A stretch of 64,000 nt of DNA, taken from NCBI RefSeq assembly GCF_000311785.1, contig NZ_HE978536.1, positions 178,287 to 242,286 of the forward strand. The letters run 5' to 3'. A program made the translations under genes and the position numbers. Numbering within the stretch: position 1 is the first letter of the stretch; each line of letters starts with the position of its first letter. Source of the DNA: Brevibacillus massiliensis. Its GTDB lineage: Bacteria > Bacillota > Bacilli > Brevibacillales > Brevibacillaceae. This document shows, piece after piece, positions 56,593 through 63,670 of this stretch. The notes beneath the pieces are model-generated. The model was not told the DNA's origin. It saw only the letters and a program-made list of their open reading frames with translations, and did no database searches.

Positions 56593-57108
56593 TTATTCAG
56601 CCCCCTTAAAGAATTCTCGGTTCATTTTTCCGGTCATGACCTCGATCAGAACCGCAACCGCATTTATCAACATAAACAGACCGCCAACCGGCAAAGATGC
56701 ATACGGAATCGTCATGGGAATTTTCAATCCGGGAGAAAGCTGTTTTCCAACATGTCCGAGCATTTCAAAACCAAAAATAATGAGAACGACAAAAAAGACC
56801 ATCGAAATCACAAGCACGAGAATCCGCAGCAGCTTCTGCATGTTTTGAGGCAAACGCTCCGCAATCGCCTCCACCCCAATCAGGGCATTGTAGCGAACTG
56901 CCAGGGATGTGCCGATCAAGACAGACCAAATCATGCAATAACGGGCCAATTCCTCCGTCCAACGGGGAATATCAAAATCAAGATAGCCGCTTAACAGCCG
57001 GGCAACCACCTGATACACGATCAGAGCGGTCATAACGGCAAGCAGTACAGCAATCACATAGCGCAAAACCTTGTTGAAACCATCAATTACCTTGACAATA
57101 CCCTGCAA
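56593..57108 (-). CDS. dctQ: TRAP transporter small permease (DctQ)
   Basis: A 171-residue, four-span DctQ subunit. The second half of the first span is VIAVLLAVMTALIVYQVVAR, followed by PRWTEELARYCMIWSVLIGTSLAVR, the diagnostic DctQ motif (residues about 45-69). The start is a TTG at 57108 with GAGG a few bases upstream. It follows dctP after a 66-bp gap containing a perfect hairpin, and dctM follows at once. Confidence 0.92.
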   Translation of the reverse strand: MQGIVKVIDGFNKVLRYVIAVLLAVMTALIVYQVVARLLSGYLDFDIPRWTEELARYCMIWSVLIGTSLAVRYNALIGVEAIAERLPQNMQKLLRILVLVISMVFFVVLIIFGFEMLGHVGKQLSPGLKIPMTIPYASLPVGGLFMLINAVAVLIEVMTGKMNREFFKGAE

Positions 57109-57132
57109 ATGACCTCACCCCACTTTAAGAGT

Positions 57133-57159
57133 CGGCGGATAGGTTCGTCCTATCCGCCG
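57133..57159 (-). other. Hairpin after the TRAP binding-protein gene
   Basis: CGGCGGATAGG (57133-57143) pairs perfectly with CCTATCCGCCG (57149-57159) around TTCGT. It lies 15 bp after the dctP stop. No minus-strand T-run follows, so it likely stabilises the dctP message or partly stops transcription before dctQM. Confidence 0.6.
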
Positions 57160-57174
57160 TTTTCAGCACTGCTT

Positions 57175-58206
57175 TTATTGCGTGTTGCGAATTTTTCCAA
57201 TCAGCTCTTTGCCGAATTTCGGCTCGTATTTTTCGTAAACAGGTTTTACCGCATCCACGAACGACTGAATATCGGGCTCGATGATTTCCATGCCCTTGGC
57301 TTTCAGTTCTTCCAGATACTGCTTTTCCATCTCGGCGACAGTATCGCGTTCAAATTTGCCCGCTTCGATCGCTGCTTCTTCGATCACTTTCTGTTGGTCC
57401 GGAGTCAGCGCGTCAAATTTCGCCTGGGCCATCATCAACAGCGACGGAGAGTAGAAGTGGCGAGTCATGCTCAGATACTTTTGCACTTCGTAGAAACGGG
57501 AAGTCATGATGATCGGCACCGGATTTTCTTCGGCGTCAATCGTTCCTTGCTGCAGTGCCGTAAACAGCTCTGTAAAGGCCATCGGCGTCGGTTGTGCGCC
57601 CAGTGCCTTGAAAGTATCCATATGGATGTCGTTTTCCATGGTGCGGATTTTAAACCCTCTCAAATCTTCCGGTTTTGTGACGGGATGGGAGTTGTTGGTG
57701 ACGTTGCGGTAACCGTTTTCCCACCAACCCAGGGTTTTTACGCCCATCGTCGATTCAACCTTGTTGCGCAGTTCCGTACCGATTTCGCCGTCAAGCACCT
57801 TGTGGGCATGATCGGCATCGCGGAACAGGAACGGCAGGTCGACGACCGTCACTTCCGGTACGAATCCGCTCATCGGTCCCGTAGAGGTAAGCACCATATC
57901 GATGCTGCCTACGTTCAAGCCTTCGATCATGTCGCGCTCGCCGCCCAGCGAGCCGTTCGGGAAGGTCTCGATTTTGATTGCGCCATTTGTCTTGGCCTCC
58001 ACCAGTTCCTTGAATTTCTCCAGGCCCTTCTGGTAGTGTGAGGTGTCAGCCAGCGTGTGGCCCACCTTCAAGGTAATCGACCCGCCGGCAGATGCAGCGG
58101 ATTGCTGCTGTCCGCCATTATCCGCAGGCTTCACCTCGTTCCCGCCGCCGCACGCGGTCAGAAGAACCATGGTCGAGACAACCAGTGTACTGAACAATTT
58201 CTTCAC
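57175..58206 (-). CDS. dctP: TRAP transporter substrate-binding lipoprotein (DctP)
   Basis: A 343-residue binding protein of the DctP family. VSTMVLLTACGGG holds the lipobox (Cys about residue 19). KVGHTLADTSHYQKGLEKF, GGERDMIEGLNVGSIDM and the conserved Arg in FKIRTMENDIHMDTFKALGAQPTPM (residues about 165-189), which contacts the ligand carboxylate, are all present. Start at 58206 has GGGGG upstream. It follows the sugar-acid kinase and starts the transport part of the operon. Confidence 0.94.
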   Translation of the reverse strand: MKKLFSTLVVSTMVLLTACGGGNEVKPADNGGQQQSAASAGGSITLKVGHTLADTSHYQKGLEKFKELVEAKTNGAIKIETFPNGSLGGERDMIEGLNVGSIDMVLTSTGPMSGFVPEVTVVDLPFLFRDADHAHKVLDGEIGTELRNKVESTMGVKTLGWWENGYRNVTNNSHPVTKPEDLRGFKIRTMENDIHMDTFKALGAQPTPMAFTELFTALQQGTIDAEENPVPIIMTSRFYEVQKYLSMTRHFYSPSLLMMAQAKFDALTPDQQKVIEEAAIEAGKFERDTVAEMEKQYLEELKAKGMEIIEPDIQSFVDAVKPVYEKYEPKFGKELIGKIRNTQ

Positions 58207-58222
58207 GTCGAAATTCCCCCTC

Positions 58223-59539
58223 TTATGGTTCGTATGTGTTTATTTTTTCCACGGCTTTCGCCAAGGAAAAGCGATTTCCAAATGCACCCGCCTTCGTGAC
58301 GACAGGCAGCTTGTCCGCCGGTCCGCCAATGATGACCGACAGCGGAATTCCTTCTTCCACTTCACTGACGATTTGAAGCGCTTTTACTTGCAGGTGAAGG
58401 CACGTGCGGTACGCAATATCTCCGCCGGTGAGAACAAAGCCCCGGAGCTTTCGCTTCGCCTGCACATTCACACCCAGCATCCCCAGGCAGTCGGCAATCG
58501 CGTTGCCTGCGGCAAGACCGCTGGTTCCTGTCTGCTTCATCCAGTTTGCCACCGCCTGCCTCATCTGTTCAGACGAATCAGTGACAAGTACGGGAGAATA
58601 ACCTCCGTCAATGATGTCCAGCGTCTCCTGCAGGGCACGTTCCAGTTCCTGGTGAACCGTTTCTCGCTGCAGGAGTCGAAGCGGATCGGCCATCACGATC
58701 CGAAACTGCGGCCGCTCTTTGAGCACCTCAATCTGCCCTGCCGTAATAGCGCTTACACTACCGGCAATAACAAAAACTGGATCGCTTGAACCCTCTCTCT
58801 CCCTCTTGCCCCTGCCCGCCGAATGTGCTCCAGCGTCCGTGACAAGCTCATCAGACAGCGCATCAGCCAATCCGGCTGAACCTACCCACAAGACGCGCAT
58901 ACGAGTGTCCAGCAGCGCTTGCGTTGCTTTTTGCAGATCTGGTTGATCATAGCCGTCAAAGACGATCAGACGCGTCCCGCTCTCATGCTGGCGTACAATC
59001 TCGCGGGCCAAAACGCTTTTATCTCGTCGTATCGTCTTCAGGTCAATGTGACCGACCGTTTGCTTTGCCTGTTCCCGCAAGAGTGTAGGCAGATGCGACT
59101 CGTTGACTGGCGATTTGGGATCGCGAGCAATCTCTGAATCCTCAAGCAGAACTTGATCGATGATGTGGTACCCCCCTACTGTCGTGCGCCTGTTGACCGG
59201 GTACGCGGGAATGACTGCCGCCACATCAAACGGGCAGCTGTCCAAGAGCGCATTGATCTCGCTCCCGATGTTTCCTCTCATCGTGGAATCGATCTTTTTG
59301 TACACGTAAGGGATCTCGGCCAAATTCATGCCCTCAGCTATCGCCTTGTTCTTTTCGTACGCGTCCTTGCGATCAAGCGACCGGGTTTCCGCATTGATGA
59401 CCCAAACATCTGCGTCTTGGGCGCTTTCTTGATGGACAGGATCCAGCAATGACACGGTACAAAAGCCTTTTTTCGCAAACTGCAAGCCTGTGTCATTCGC
59501 TCCTGTTAAATCGTCAGCGATAACGACTATCCTAGCCAA
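58223..59539 (-). CDS. Four-carbon acid sugar kinase (DUF1537, DtnK/OtnK type)
   Basis: Phosphorylates D-threonate, D-erythronate or a similar acid at O4, giving the PdxA2 substrate. The N-terminal domain starts RIVVIADDLTGANDTGLQF, the DUF1537 hallmark, with KKIDSTMRGNIGSE and IPAYPVNRRTTVGGYH. The C-terminal nucleotide domain has VIAGSVSAITAGQIE, VLTGGDIAYRTC and VIIGGPADKLPVVTKAGAFG. The TTG at 59539, eight bases after GAGGTGA, gives MARIVVIADDL. It is the first gene of the operon and sits behind a region full of TTGCA repeats. Confidence 0.92.
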   Translation of the reverse strand: MARIVVIADDLTGANDTGLQFAKKGFCTVSLLDPVHQESAQDADVWVINAETRSLDRKDAYEKNKAIAEGMNLAEIPYVYKKIDSTMRGNIGSEINALLDSCPFDVAAVIPAYPVNRRTTVGGYHIIDQVLLEDSEIARDPKSPVNESHLPTLLREQAKQTVGHIDLKTIRRDKSVLAREIVRQHESGTRLIVFDGYDQPDLQKATQALLDTRMRVLWVGSAGLADALSDELVTDAGAHSAGRGKREREGSSDPVFVIAGSVSAITAGQIEVLKERPQFRIVMADPLRLLQRETVHQELERALQETLDIIDGGYSPVLVTDSSEQMRQAVANWMKQTGTSGLAAGNAIADCLGMLGVNVQAKRKLRGFVLTGGDIAYRTCLHLQVKALQIVSEVEEGIPLSVIIGGPADKLPVVTKAGAFGNRFSLAKAVEKINTYEP

Positions 59540-59573
59540 TAAATCAATCACCTCTTCGGCAACGTTCATGATG

Positions 59574-59660
59574 TTGCATTAGTAGAGTACATGAAAGCGT
59601 TGCAAAATTCAATATGAAAAACCCATTCTGACTGTTTAATTTTGCAACGATTTTTTGCAA
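59574..59660. promoter_or_regulatory. Operator region of the sugar-acid operon
   Basis: A perfect 12-bp inverted repeat, CGTTGCAAAATT (59598-59609) and AATTTTGCAACG (59638-59649), is 28 bases apart. A further TTGCAA follows at 59655-59660 and a TTGCAT at 59574-59579. A weak sigma-A promoter (TTGAAT, 17 bases, TACTCT, minus strand) lies in the same stretch. I found no GG-N10-GC sigma-54 promoter. These repeats are the best candidate sites for the PrpR-type regulator upstream. Confidence 0.6.
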
Positions 59661-59682
59661 TTTATTATTTGCGTACAAAAAA

Positions 59683-59706
59683 GCAACAAGCATCTCCGCT
59701 TGCTGC
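59683..59706 (-). terminator. Terminator after the PrpR-type regulator
   Basis: GCAACAAGC (59683-59691) pairs with GCTTGCTGC (59698-59706) with one mismatch, followed on the minus strand by six T. It begins 10 bp after the regulator stop and separates it from the operon. Confidence 0.75.
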
Positions 59707-59715
59707 TTGCCTGTT

Positions 59716-61599
59716 TTATTCGCGAATCGACTGCTTCAGTTTCCGCCAGAGCGTTGAACGGTTGATTCCCAGCCGTTTGGCCGCTTCCGACTGATTTTGT
59801 CCTTCCTCCTCCAGCACTCTCCAGATGATTTCCCGTTCGATCTCCTCCAGCGTTTTGCCGCTGATATCGATCCCCGCGCCGGATGGAGCGCGGCCTGCTT
59901 CGTTCATTACCTCGAGCAAAATATGCTCCGCTTCCGCCCGGTCAATGAAGGGCCCCTCGGCGGCCAGGCACATTTTTTCCACCGCGGTTTTCAATTCCTG
60001 AATGTTGCCCGGCCAATCCGCCTCTTTCAACATGGCCAGCACATTCTGCCGGACGCCGACGATCTGCTTGCCAAAACGAGCGTTAAACGAGGCGATGAAC
60101 CACCGCACCAGATCTTCAATATCTTCTTTCCGCTCGCGGAGCGGGGGAATAAACAGCGTGTACCCATTGATCAAATGGTATAAATCTTCGCGAAACTCTC
60201 CCGCTTCGACGCGTTCTTTCAAGCTCTGGGCGTTGGCGGCAATGATCCGCACATCGGTCTCAATCGGCGCAGTGCCGTTCAGACGGCTGACCTTTTTCTC
60301 CTGTAAGACGTTGATCAGCATCGCCTGTACGGTTGGCGGCAGCTTGCCGATTGCATCGATAAACAGCGTTCCGCCGTGGGCCAGCTCAAAGACCCCGCGC
60401 TTTACAAGGCTCCCTTCACTGCCGAACAGCTCCAGCATCAACTGCTCCTCGCCAAACGCCTCGCAGTTGATGAACACGAACGGAAAATCCCGGCGGCGCC
60501 CGGCATTGTGAATGGCCTGTGCGACACTTTGCTTGCCAGTGCCCGGTTCGCCGTACAGAAGCAGCGGCAGTTCTGTTCGGCTTGCCTGCTTCGCCAGCTT
60601 CAGCATTTTTTTCATCCCGTCCGAAGTGGTTACCAGCTGGTTAAAATGCATGCTCGCCCGGGACTCCTGGCCGGCAAGCGACTGGCGCAGCCGGGACTCC
60701 GCCTTTTGAATGTGGCGAGCCGGCTGTATCACCGCAAAGCCGCCTTCCTGTTTCTCTTCTACGATCAGCGGCAGTTTTTGGATCAGGACTTTTTCTCCGT
60801 TCAGCGAAATGACTTCCTCGCCGGAGGCTTGGCTCGTCTTCAGCACGCTGTCGAGATTCAGGAGCGGGTGCAGCTGCTCAAACGGTTTGTCCAGCGCGTA
60901 TCCCGCCTGGATGCCAAGCACTTCTTCCGCCTGATGGTTAAAAGCAAACACGCGTCCATCGCCTGCGGCGGCAATCACTCCGACTGGCAGGCTTTGCACC
61001 AGCGCCTCCATGCGCTGCCGCATTTCCTTCTCCCGCCGCGTGTAATAGGCCATGTGCTCCGCTTCGGAGATCGACTCCAGCACGGCTTCCTTGCCCGACG
61101 TGATCAAGATGGCCTGCATCCCCAAGCGGGTGGCGACAGAAGTGGAGATCACATCGCCGATGATTACCTGGATGCCTTGTGCCAGCGCCTGCTTCAAGCC
61201 CTGCTCGATCTCCTGCTCTTCTCCGATCGGAAAGAAGGTCAAATTCATGTCCAACAGCGTTCCGATCGCATCGGCGCCCTGGATTGTGTTCAAATAGCTC
61301 ATCAGTCCGATGTTGCCGGTAAAACCTTTGACCAGCGTCAGGGTGCGCAAAATGTCGTAGCCGGAGATTTTCACTTCCACCACCGGCAGATTGCAGTGCT
61401 TGCGCAGCAAACGCGCAGTCGCCCCCCGGCTGATAATCACGTCGTACCCTTTGTCCTCAAGACTTTTCGCCAGGGCCAATCCCTTGTACAAATCGCCTAC
61501 CTCGACATCAATTGCAACATCATGGTTTGTTTCCGCCTTGATCTCTAGAAAAATATCCCGCAGCCCCTGATATGGGGCAATCACCAGAATGCGCGCCAC
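59716..61599 (-). CDS. PrpR-type regulator with a degenerate sigma-54-activator AAA+ domain
   Basis: A 627-residue regulator: PrpR_N sensor domain (about 1-185), PAS (195-300), AAA+ (315-555) and Fis-type HTH (595-620, with SEAAKRLGINRSTLWRKL). Walker A, GEPGTGK (349-355), is intact. Three features needed for sigma-54 activation are missing. The GAFTGA loop is deleted (FGSEGSLVKRGVFELA, 391-406). Walker B reads LFIDA instead of DE (Ala415). The arginine-finger position is Leu475 in FREDLYHL. It therefore probably works with the housekeeping polymerase, like TyrR-type proteins. GTG start at 61599 follows GAGGGG. It sits directly upstream of the sugar-acid operon. Confidence 0.9.
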   Translation of the reverse strand: MARILVIAPYQGLRDIFLEIKAETNHDVAIDVEVGDLYKGLALAKSLEDKGYDVIISRGATARLLRKHCNLPVVEVKISGYDILRTLTLVKGFTGNIGLMSYLNTIQGADAIGTLLDMNLTFFPIGEEQEIEQGLKQALAQGIQVIIGDVISTSVATRLGMQAILITSGKEAVLESISEAEHMAYYTRREKEMRQRMEALVQSLPVGVIAAAGDGRVFAFNHQAEEVLGIQAGYALDKPFEQLHPLLNLDSVLKTSQASGEEVISLNGEKVLIQKLPLIVEEKQEGGFAVIQPARHIQKAESRLRQSLAGQESRASMHFNQLVTTSDGMKKMLKLAKQASRTELPLLLYGEPGTGKQSVAQAIHNAGRRRDFPFVFINCEAFGEEQLMLELFGSEGSLVKRGVFELAHGGTLFIDAIGKLPPTVQAMLINVLQEKKVSRLNGTAPIETDVRIIAANAQSLKERVEAGEFREDLYHLINGYTLFIPPLRERKEDIEDLVRWFIASFNARFGKQIVGVRQNVLAMLKEADWPGNIQELKTAVEKMCLAAEGPFIDRAEAEHILLEVMNEAGRAPSGAGIDISGKTLEEIEREIIWRVLEEEGQNQSEAAKRLGINRSTLWRKLKQSIRE

Positions 61600-61616
61600 G
61601 TGAACCCCTCATTTTC

Positions 61617-61651
61617 GCAACAATATCTGCATTTTGAATGTTGCATTTTGA
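61617..61651. promoter_or_regulatory. Possible autoregulatory sites of the PrpR-type gene
   Basis: GCAACA (61617) and TGTTGC (61639) form an inverted repeat, and TGCATTTTGA occurs twice as a direct repeat (61628 and 61642). The TTGCA core matches the repeats before the sugar-acid operon. Confidence 0.5.
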
Positions 61652-61748
61652 TACATATAGTGTACTGATCTGCTTTTCTTTTTTCAATAGGTGGGTGGGT
61701 GGCTTTGGAAAAAACGCGTTCTATTTGCTTTGGTGTACATTGATGAAG

Positions 61749-61955
61749 GAAACAGAAAAAAATGGGCTCGCTTCGTCTGTGGCGCGCCTGCCGGGAAGCT
61801 GGACTGGCCGTCTCCACTACAAAAAACGGCACGTCGACCAAAAAGTACTGTAAGTATTTCAACGTAGAATTTGGTCGACAAGCGTGTGCCGTTTTTTTCC
61901 GTTCCGACTGGGTGGGCGTGCCAAGGACTGCGCTCGCTCCATTTTTTTCTGTTTC
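61749..61955. repeat. Dispersed repeat as a 207-bp inverted pair (copies B and C)
   Basis: GAAACAGAAAAAAATGG (61749-61765) pairs perfectly with 61939-61955. Nearer the centre AAAAAACGGCAC (61821) pairs with GTGCCGTTTTTT (61886), and GTCGACCAAA (61833) with TTTGGTCGAC (61870), around a 27-base loop. The left arm (61754-61844) is about 82 percent identical to the single copy at 28946-29034; the right arm is more diverged in the middle. It fills the 61600-62064 gap together with the gpr terminator. It has no gene. Type of element is unknown. Confidence 0.75.
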
Positions 61956-62001
61956 TCGGACTTTTGCTCATCGTTTATGACGGTTATCTCCGACCTTACT
62001 G

Positions 62002-62032
62002 AAAAAGCCCACCTGATTGATTCAGGTGAGCT
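62002..62032 (-). terminator. Terminator of gpr
   Basis: AGCCCACCTGA (62006-62016) pairs with TCAGGTGAGCT (62022-62032) with one mismatch, around TTGAT. The minus strand continues with five T. It is 33 bp after the gpr stop. Confidence 0.8.
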
Positions 62033-62064
62033 GTGAAGTCTCAAAGTCAAATGAATTGACGATC

Positions 62065-63186
62065 TTAATGGGTGTAGGCGCCGACGTTTTCGTGTTCTAC
62101 GGCGCGATGGAGGGCGTTGTTCAGACCGCCGGCCACGACGTTGGCGATCCCCTCCATGAAATCGTCAATCTCTTTCGGGGTGACGACCAGGTTTTGTCCC
62201 AGCGGTTGCAGCACCTCTTGGATCAGCTGCATTTTTTCGTTCTCAGCCAATTGTCCGACCAGACCCATAAATGTTTTCCGCGCCTCCATCCCGGGCAGAT
62301 CGGCTTCGGTGTACGGCGTTTTGCGCTCGGGCAGGTTCCTGCCCTCTGGCACCAGCCGATTAAACGCCCGTTTGCTCTCTTTCATCGACTGGCCGAAGTG
62401 GCCAAGCAGGTAGGTGATGGCATCGCTTATGATCGTGGCGGCGAATACGACTGTCGGTACGCCAACCGAGATGACCGGGATTCCCAGGGTCTTGTAATCG
62501 ATCGCCTTGCGTTTATTGCCCACGCCCGATCCGGGCTGGATGCCGGTATCGGCGATTTGGATGGTCGTATTGACTCTCTCCAGTGCCCGGGATGCCAGTG
62601 CGTCGACAGCGATGACAAAATCGGGATTGCTCTGCTTCACCACTCCGTAGACGATCTCGCTCGTCTCAATCCCGGTAATCCCCAGCACCCCCGGCGACAG
62701 GGCACTCACTTCGCGGTATCCCTCTTCCACTGAATCGGGAGCCAGCTTAAACAGATGCCGGGTGACGAGCAGGTTCTCCACCACCATCGGCCCGAGTGCA
62801 TCAGGTGTCACGTTCCAGTTGCCAAGACCGATCACCAGCACCTTTTTGTCTTCCGTCAGGCCGAGGTCTTGGAGAAACTGCCGCATTTCCCTGGCAAAAC
62901 GCTTCATCACGGCGTCTTCCAGCTTCGTGTCGTTATCCCGCAGCTTCGGCACCTCAATCGTGATGTAGTTGCCAGGCAGCTTGCCGATTTTGCGCCCCGC
63001 TTCCTCATGTTCAACCCGCAGCCGTGTCACCTTGATTCCCGGCTCGCTGTCATCTGTAGTCAGCGTTATTCCCGGGATGCTCTCACTCTTCGTCTCTTCG
63101 GCGGCCAAGGCGATTTCGTGGGCTTCCAAAGCCAGGTCAGTGCGGATCGAAAATGCCGACATGTCCACGTTGTGTTGTTCCAGCAT
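62065..63186 (-). CDS. gpr: Germination protease GPR
   Basis: Aspartate-type endopeptidase made in the forespore. It degrades small acid-soluble spore proteins during germination. The 373-residue zymogen starts MLEQHNVDMSAFSIRTDLALEAHEI; the propeptide ends near this point. VLVIGLGNWNVTPDALGP, DFVIAVDALASR, IQIADTGIQPGSGVGNKRK and GVPTVVFAATI are characteristic. I use the ATG at 63186 (GGAGGAG upstream). It is divergent from rpsT, as in Bacillus. Normally spoIIP follows; here it is 15 kb away. Confidence 0.97.
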   Translation of the reverse strand: MLEQHNVDMSAFSIRTDLALEAHEIALAAEETKSESIPGITLTTDDSEPGIKVTRLRVEHEEAGRKIGKLPGNYITIEVPKLRDNDTKLEDAVMKRFAREMRQFLQDLGLTEDKKVLVIGLGNWNVTPDALGPMVVENLLVTRHLFKLAPDSVEEGYREVSALSPGVLGITGIETSEIVYGVVKQSNPDFVIAVDALASRALERVNTTIQIADTGIQPGSGVGNKRKAIDYKTLGIPVISVGVPTVVFAATIISDAITYLLGHFGQSMKESKRAFNRLVPEGRNLPERKTPYTEADLPGMEARKTFMGLVGQLAENEKMQLIQEVLQPLGQNLVVTPKEIDDFMEGIANVVAGGLNNALHRAVEHENVGAYTH

Positions 63187-63350
63187 GTCATCTCCTCCTC
63201 GACGCTCAATCGTGTTATCCATAGCTTGCATGGATGTGGAAATATTATTCGGAAACCTTTCTTGCATTCGGATACGCGGCATGCTAGAATATTTCTTGTT
63301 GTATTTACTAGTTTTTTTGCAGTTCTGATCGTTTTAAGGAGGTGACATAC

Positions 63351-63626
63351 ATGCCAAATATCAAATCCGCTATCAAGCGTACGAAGCAGATCGAAAAACG
63401 CCGCTTGCAGCGCGCTTCGCAAAAATCCGACCTGCGCACTGCAGTGAAAAACTTTGAAAAAGCAGTTGCCGCTAATGATCTGGAGCTAGCGAAATCTACC
63501 CTTCTGGTGGCAGTCAAAAAGCTGGACAAAGCCGCTACGAAAGGACTTATCCATAAAAACGCAGCGAATCGCAAAAAATCCCGCCTGACGAAGAAACTGA
63601 ACGCACTCTCTGCGCCAGTCGCGTAA
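63351..63626 (+). CDS. rpsT: 30S ribosomal protein S20
   Basis: Binds 16S rRNA early in small-subunit assembly. The 91-residue, Lys/Arg/Ala-rich helical protein starts [20 protein letters not shown] and ends with [18 protein letters not shown], the S20 hallmark. AAGGAGGTGA precedes the ATG at 63351; an upstream start at 63342 lies within that leader. It lies between holA and gpr on the opposite strand, as in Bacillus. Confidence 0.98.
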   Translation: MPNIKSAIKRTKQIEKRRLQRASQKSDLRTAVKNFEKAVAANDLELAKSTLLVAVKKLDKAATKGLIHKNAANRKKSRLTKKLNALSAPVA

Positions 63627-63633
63627 TGCAGGC

Positions 63634-63666
63634 AAAAACCCCCGGATTGATGCCCGGGGGTTTTTT
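63634..63666. terminator. Bidirectional terminator of rpsT and holA
   Basis: AAAACCCCCGG (63635-63645) pairs perfectly with CCGGGGGTTTT (63654-63664), flanked by A-run and T-run. It serves rpsT (plus) and holA (minus), whose stops face it. Confidence 0.9.
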
Positions 63667-63670
63667 CAAT

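Noticed and set aside
59540-59660. Sigma-54 promoter before the sugar-acid operon
   Set aside because: I looked for GG-N10-GC because of the PrpR-type regulator and found none in a suitable place; the regulator also lacks GAFTGA.
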